Shown: positions 4,290 through 8,402 of the stretch, in pieces
How the letters are laid out: each line of letters opens with the position of its first letter
Position numbering within the stretch: the first letter of the stretch is position 1
Assembly: GCA_023426625.1 (NCBI GenBank)
Contig: JAFAAJ010000166.1
Span: 1-8,402, forward strand
Source: Bacteroidota bacterium
Lineage (GTDB): Bacteria; Bacteroidota; Bacteroidia; Flavobacteriales; Weeksellaceae
DNA length: 8,402 nucleotides
Reading direction: 5' to 3'
Notes under the pieces: generated by a model
Databases searched by the model: none
What the model saw: only the letters and a program-made list of their open reading frames with translations
Told to the model about the DNA's origin: nothing
Made by a program: the position numbers and the translations under genes

Positions 4290-7193
4290 ATGCAAGGAAA
4301 AGGACTTATTACAATTGTTGCTATTGTACTAGGGTTAATTTGCTTAAATGAGCTTTTACCAACCTGGTATGCCAGCAAAATTGAAAAGCAGGCTACTGCT
4401 ATCGCAGGAGATAATCCGGAGAAGTATCAGAAAGAGATTGCAAGGCTTTCTAAGGATACTCTTAATTTAGGATTCACGAAACTTTATTACTCTAAAGCGA
4501 AAGACAAGGAAATGAAACTTGGTCTTGACCTGAAAGGAGGGATCAACGTTCTTTTGGAGATCAACCAAAGAGACTTAGTGAATGATTTAACCAATTATTC
4601 TACTAATCCTGTTCTTATTGAAGCTTTAAACAGAACCGATGAAGTTCAGAAGAACTCTACAAAATCTTATATTGATAACTTCTTCGTAGAGTTTGATGCT
4701 GTAAACAAGGCAAAAGGAACTAATCTAAAGCTTGCTGATCCTGAAATTTTCGGGAATGTAATTGAAAATCCTTTAGCAACTGATGAGCAAATCAAAATTG
4801 CTGTAAAAAGAAAAATTGATGCTGCTGTCGGGACTGCTTTTGAAGTGATCAGAACGAGGATTGACAAGATGGGAGCTATCCAGCCGAATGTTCAGAGAGT
4901 ACCGGGAACAGCAAGGATTTCTGTAGAAATGCCGGGTATGAAGGATATCGACAAAGTGAAAAAGATGCTTCAGACTTCTGCAAAACTTCAGTTCTGGGAA
5001 GTACAACAATTCCAGGAAATTGCACCTTATTTCCAAACATTGACTACTATGGTAACTGCAAAAGGAGATTCTATGGGAGTTGCAAAAAATGTAAACTTCA
5101 TGAACCTTATGCAGGGCGGAAAATCTGCTAATCCAAGTTCTGTAGGAAGCGTAAAATTATCAGACACTGCAACTGTTAATAAAATTTTAAACAGTAAAGT
5201 GGCCCAGTCTTTACGTCCTGCAAACATCAGATATACCCAATTTATGTGGGGTTACAAACCTGAAGCTACAGATACTGAAAGTTTAGTATTGTATGCAATC
5301 AGAGGGAATATCAACCAAAAAGCTCCGGTAGACGGTGCTGTTGAAACTGCTAATATCAGCTATGACGAGTTGGGAAGAGTAGTGGTAGACATGCAGATGG
5401 ATTCCAAAGGAGCTAAAGAATGGAAAACTTTAACAGAGAAAAACGTTGGTAAGCCGGTGGCTGTAACTCTTGATAACAGAGTGTACACTGCGCCAAACGT
5501 TGTTAATGCTATTCCAAACGGTAGAACTCAGATCTCCGGTAACTTTTCTCAGGAAGAAGCTAAAGAACTGGTAGACGTTTTGGGAGCTGGTAAACTTCCT
5601 GCGGGAGCAAAAGTGGTTCAGGCTACTCAGGTGGGACCGTCTTTAGGACAGGAGTCTATTAATGCAGGTTTCTTATCTTTTGCTATCGCTTTCCTAATTA
5701 TCATCGTATATATTATTTTCTATTATGGTGGTGCCGGAGTTTATGCGGTGATTGCAATGATCATCAACTTGTTCTATATTTTCGGAATTATGGATTCCGG
5801 AGACTTTACGCTTACGCTTCCTGGTATTGCGGGTATCGTTCTTACGATGGCAATGGCTGTAGATACGAACGTAATTATTTACGAGAGAACTAAGGAAGAA
5901 CTATTTGCAGGGAAAAGTATTCTTGAAGCCTATAAAGACGGTTTCAAACATGCATTAAGTGCAATTATTGACGGACATTTAACAACTTTACTTACAGCGG
6001 TTGTATTGTTCTTCTTCGGAACAGGACCTATTAAAGGTTTCGCGTTAACATTGATGATCGGTATTGTGATGACATTATTCACATCTGTATTGCTTTCAAG
6101 AGTAATGATCTTCAACAGATTGAATAAAGGAAAACATCTTTCAGTTTGGACGGCTCCTACAAAGAACTTGTTCAGAAATGTATGGATTGACTTCATCGGA
6201 AAAAGAAAATATGCTTACATCGTTTCAGCTATTTTAACAGTAATCTGTATCGGATCTATGTTTACAAATGGATTTAAATATGGTATTGATTTTACGGGTG
6301 GTAGAAATTATGTAGTAAGATTTGATAAGGAAGTAAACGCTAATCAGGTTGAAGAAGATCTGGTGAAACTTTTCAAGACTACAGATGGTAAAAATTCTTC
6401 TGTTGAGGCTAAAACCTTTGGAAACAACAAGCAATTAAAGATTTCTACAGATTACCTGATTAATGATGAGTCTTTAAAAGCTGACCAGGCTATTGAAAAT
6501 AAATTATTTGAAGGATTGAAATCTACTTTACCTGCAGGAATGACTTTAAAAGATTTCAAATCTGCAGATAAAGACCATATAGGAATTATTTCTTCTGAAA
6601 AAGTAGGACCTACTGTAGCGGATGATATCCAAAGTCATGGTATTCTTGCTGTAGTTGCTGCTTTGGCAGGTATCTTTATCTATATTTTGTTTAGATTCAG
6701 AAAATGGCAGTTCTCTCTTGGTGCTGTAGCGGCGCTATTCCACGATGCGGTAATTATTTTAGGAACATATTCATTGCTTTACAAATACATGCCGTTCAAC
6801 ATGGAGATCAACCAGGATTTCATTGCTGCGATCCTTACGGTATTGGGTTACTCTATCAACGATACGGTGATTATCTTCGACAGAATCAGAGAGTATCTGA
6901 GAGAGAAGAAGTCTTTAACATTGGCAGGGTTATTTGATGATTCTATTTCAAGTACATTGGGTAGAACCTTCAATACATCATTTACAACGATCCTTGTAAT
7001 TTTAGCGATCTTCATTTTTGGGGGAGATAACCTTAGAGGATTCATGTTTGCGATGTTAATCGGTATTGGATTCGGTACTTATTCATCTATCTTCATTGCT
7101 TCGGCAATTGCATACGACTTCCTGAAAAAAGGAAAAGAAGAAGAAGTACACGGTAAGTCTACCAGCAACAAAGAAGTTCTTGCTTCAAAATAA
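4290..7193 (+). CDS. secDF: SecD-SecF fusion, proton-driven subunit of the Sec translocase
   Basis: This inner-membrane RND-type protein pulls secreted proteins out of SecYEG on the periplasmic side, powered by proton entry. The 967-residue product joins SecD (about 1-610) and SecF (about 635-945). TM1 is at about 6-24, followed by a long periplasmic part. SecD signatures are LGLDLKGGINVLLEI (77-91), VGPSLGQESINAG (448-460) and LPGIAGIVLTMAMAVDTN (510-527). SecF signatures are FTGGRNYVVRF (668-678), KVGPTVADDI (771-780) and LGYSINDTVIIFDRIRE (852-868). The proton-path residues known from Thermus SecDF appear kept: Asp525 (its D340), Asp857 (D637) and Arg892 in TLGRTFNTS (R671). TM helices group at about 457-478, 482-500, 510-530, 560-577 and 583-603, then 640-658 and 783-940. 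Compared with the 737-residue Bacillus protein the extra length is mainly periplasmic (about 92-170 and 240-330). The cytoplasmic tail after 945 is charged. ATG 4290 follows an A-rich leader; the gene appears monocistronic, with a terminator 22 nt after the stop. Confidence 0.97.
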   Translation: MQGKGLITIVAIVLGLICLNELLPTWYASKIEKQATAIAGDNPEKYQKEIARLSKDTLNLGFTKLYYSKAKDKEMKLGLDLKGGINVLLEINQRDLVNDLTNYSTNPVLIEALNRTDEVQKNSTKSYIDNFFVEFDAVNKAKGTNLKLADPEIFGNVIENPLATDEQIKIAVKRKIDAAVGTAFEVIRTRIDKMGAIQPNVQRVPGTARISVEMPGMKDIDKVKKMLQTSAKLQFWEVQQFQEIAPYFQTLTTMVTAKGDSMGVAKNVNFMNLMQGGKSANPSSVGSVKLSDTATVNKILNSKVAQSLRPANIRYTQFMWGYKPEATDTESLVLYAIRGNINQKAPVDGAVETANISYDELGRVVVDMQMDSKGAKEWKTLTEKNVGKPVAVTLDNRVYTAPNVVNAIPNGRTQISGNFSQEEAKELVDVLGAGKLPAGAKVVQATQVGPSLGQESINAGFLSFAIAFLIIIVYIIFYYGGAGVYAVIAMIINLFYIFGIMDSGDFTLTLPGIAGIVLTMAMAVDTNVIIYERTKEELFAGKSILEAYKDGFKHALSAIIDGHLTTLLTAVVLFFFGTGPIKGFALTLMIGIVMTLFTSVLLSRVMIFNRLNKGKHLSVWTAPTKNLFRNVWIDFIGKRKYAYIVSAILTVICIGSMFTNGFKYGIDFTGGRNYVVRFDKEVNANQVEEDLVKLFKTTDGKNSSVEAKTFGNNKQLKISTDYLINDESLKADQAIENKLFEGLKSTLPAGMTLKDFKSADKDHIGIISSEKVGPTVADDIQSHGILAVVAALAGIFIYILFRFRKWQFSLGAVAALFHDAVIILGTYSLLYKYMPFNMEINQDFIAAILTVLGYSINDTVIIFDRIREYLREKKSLTLAGLFDDSISSTLGRTFNTSFTTILVILAIFIFGGDNLRGFMFAMLIGIGFGTYSSIFIASAIAYDFLKKGKEEEVHGKSTSNKEVLASK

Positions 7194-7214
7194 TATTCAA
7201 CTACAATAAATAAG

Positions 7215-7250
7215 AAAAGTCTTTCAGAAATGAAAGGCTTTTTTGTTTTT
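7215..7250 (+). terminator. Rho-independent terminator after secDF
   Basis: AAAAGTCTTTC (7215-7225) pairs with GAAAGGCTTTT (7232-7242), giving an 11-bp stem with one U-G wobble (7220/7237) and the six-base loop AGAAAT. It leads into TTTTGTTTTT (7241-7250). The stem starts 22 nt after the secDF TAA and isolates secDF from the MFS gene downstream. Confidence 0.87.
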
Positions 7251-7304
7251 AATGATACTTCAGTTTATAGTGAAATTTATGATCAATAATTTTCCTGATT
7301 TCAT

Positions 7305-7313
7305 TATTTTTGC
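7305..7313 (+). promoter_or_regulatory. Candidate -7 promoter box (TATTTTTGC) directly before the MFS gene
   Basis: TATTTTTGC fits TAnnTTTG plus C and ends 6 nt before the ATG at 7320, so the mRNA would be leaderless or have a leader of only a few bases. It lies between the secDF terminator (ending about 7250) and the MFS gene, where an independent promoter is expected. No clear -33 TTG is visible 17-23 bp upstream. Confidence 0.48.
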
Positions 7314-7319
7314 AGAATT

Positions 7320-8402
7320 ATGGAAAATTCTAGGAAAAAAGGGGCCATTGGCTTTATATTTATTACGCTGCTAATTGATATTACAGGATGGGGAATCATT
7401 ATTCCCGTGATTCCTAAATTGATCGAAGAGCTTATTCATGGTGACGTAAGTGAAGCTGCCCAATATGGAGGTTGGTTAGGATTTGCCTATGCTTTTACAC
7501 AATTCATCTTTTCTCCTGTAGTAGGAAATCTGAGTGATAAATACGGACGAAGACCCATTATTCTGATCTCTTTGTTCGGATTTGCCGTAGATTATATTTT
7601 CCTGGCTTTAGCTCCGACTATCTGGTGGTTATTCCTTGGGCGGATCATTGCCGGAATCACCGGAGCGAGTGTAACCACAGCAAGTGCCTATATTGCTGAT
7701 ATTTCTACAGATAAAGACAGAGCAAAGAATTTCGGGATGATCGGTGCTGCGTTTGGTTTAGGATTCATCATTGGACCTGTTTTGGGAGGTGTTTTGGGAC
7801 ATTTTGGTTCCAGAGTTCCTTTTTATGCAGCAGCAGCTTTATGTTTTCTGAATTTTCTTTACGGTTACTTTATCCTTCCTGAAAGTTTGGACAAGGATAA
7901 AAGAAGGGAATTCGACTGGAAGCGTGCTAATCCTGTAGGATCTTTTAAATTTTTAGGAAAGCATCCTGAAATTTCAGGGTTGATCGTTGCATTGATTTTA
8001 ATTTATATTGCCGGACATGCGGTACAGAGTAACTGGAGTTTCTTCACGATGTATAAATTCAGTTGGGATGAAAAGATGGTGGGAATCTCATTGGGAGTTG
8101 TAGGACTATTAGTCGGAATAGTCCAAGGAGGTCTGATCAGATGGACGACTCCGAGATTGGGAGAGCAAAAAAGTATTTATTACGGACTGGCTTTGTATGC
8201 ACTGGGAATGCTTTTATTTGCATTTGCAACGGAAGGATGGATGATGTTTGCATTTTTGATTCCATATTGCTTAGGAGGAATTTGCGGACCTGCGCTTCAG
8301 TCGGTGATCACAAAAAGTGTTCCGTCTAATGAACAGGGAGAACTGCAGGGAGCATTGACGAGCTTGATGAGCGCAACTTCTATTATCGGACCTCCTCTGA
8401 TG
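7320..8402 (+). CDS. TetA-like MFS drug transporter, 3' partial
   Basis: The frame is open from ATG 7320 to the window edge: 361 codons with no stop, so the C-terminal part (probably about 40-50 residues, judging by usual family length near 400) lies outside. It is a major facilitator superfamily protein of the TCR/Tet group (proton antiporters, DHA1 type) in the inner membrane. TM1 carries LIDITGWGIIIPVIPKL (18-34), which resembles TetA TM1 with its Asp (Asp20 here). Loop 2-3 has motif A, GNLSDKYGRRP (69-79). TM4 has GRIIAGITGAS (107-117), and TM5 has the antiporter motif C-like GFIIGPVLGG (148-157). A charged central loop at about 187-218 (LDKDKRREFDWKR) separates the two six-helix halves. 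The second half includes GLLVGIVQGG (262-271) and YCLGGICGPALQS (316-328). Many chromosomal flavobacterial members of this group have no proven drug, so tetracycline export should not be assumed. The start fits the length of TM1 and lies 6 nt after a promoter-like box. Confidence 0.9.
   Translation, partial: MENSRKKGAIGFIFITLLIDITGWGIIIPVIPKLIEELIHGDVSEAAQYGGWLGFAYAFTQFIFSPVVGNLSDKYGRRPIILISLFGFAVDYIFLALAPTIWWLFLGRIIAGITGASVTTASAYIADISTDKDRAKNFGMIGAAFGLGFIIGPVLGGVLGHFGSRVPFYAAAALCFLNFLYGYFILPESLDKDKRREFDWKRANPVGSFKFLGKHPEISGLIVALILIYIAGHAVQSNWSFFTMYKFSWDEKMVGISLGVVGLLVGIVQGGLIRWTTPRLGEQKSIYYGLALYALGMLLFAFATEGWMMFAFLIPYCLGGICGPALQSVITKSVPSNEQGELQGALTSLMSATSIIGPPLM

Noticed and set aside
6704..6937. 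Plus-strand alternative frame within the SecF half, and a similar one at 8141-8329 within the MFS gene
   Set aside because: Both lie wholly inside conserved coding sequence in another frame; the main frames are continuous with no sign of frameshift.
1..8402. Mobile elements, CRISPR arrays, tRNA/rRNA genes, riboswitches
   Set aside because: No transposase or integrase motifs, no regularly spaced repeats, no tRNA-like cloverleaf and no long structured leader were found on reading both strands.

Overview
This AT-rich window looks like ordinary chromosome from a member of the Bacteroidota, most likely a flavobacterium of the Chryseobacterium/Elizabethkingia kind. The reasons are: SecD and SecF are fused in one long protein; a secreted enzyme carries a C-terminal type IX secretion (T9SS) sorting domain with the motif YPNP; signal peptides end in -SFSQ/-NSQ; there are no convincing Shine-Dalgarno sequences; and boxes of the Bacteroidota -7 type (TAnnTTTG) precede several start codons. 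The genus is inferred, not shown.

Layout from left to right. Positions 1-208 hold the 3' end of a gene for an Asp-box (BNR/Ycf48-like) beta-propeller protein. A 162-bp intergenic region follows, with two promoter-like boxes and several small inverted and direct repeats. Next is hemN (371-1729), oxygen-independent coproporphyrinogen III oxidase, and then its neighbour (1774-2556), a secreted protein of unknown function that appears to consist of two copies of one domain. A strong hairpin terminator at 2577-2607 ends this rightward block. A convergent minus-strand gene (2708-4072) encodes a secreted PQQ-dependent sugar dehydrogenase-like protein with a T9SS domain. A 217-bp divergent intergenic region separates it from secDF (4290-7193), the proton-driven accessory subunit of the Sec translocase, which is closed by a second terminator at 7215-7250. 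A TetA-like MFS drug transporter gene starts at 7320 and runs off the right edge.

The genes do not form one pathway. Each rightward gene seems to have its own promoter box. The only functional thread is envelope and export: secDF assists Sec export, which both signal-peptide proteins would use, and one of them would then pass through T9SS. I found no mobile element, CRISPR array, RNA gene or obvious novel system. The points most worth a second look are the near-leaderless start arrangement of hemN and the MFS gene, the internally duplicated secreted protein, the PQQ-type enzyme in a group that often lacks PQQ synthesis, and the enlarged periplasmic part of SecDF.
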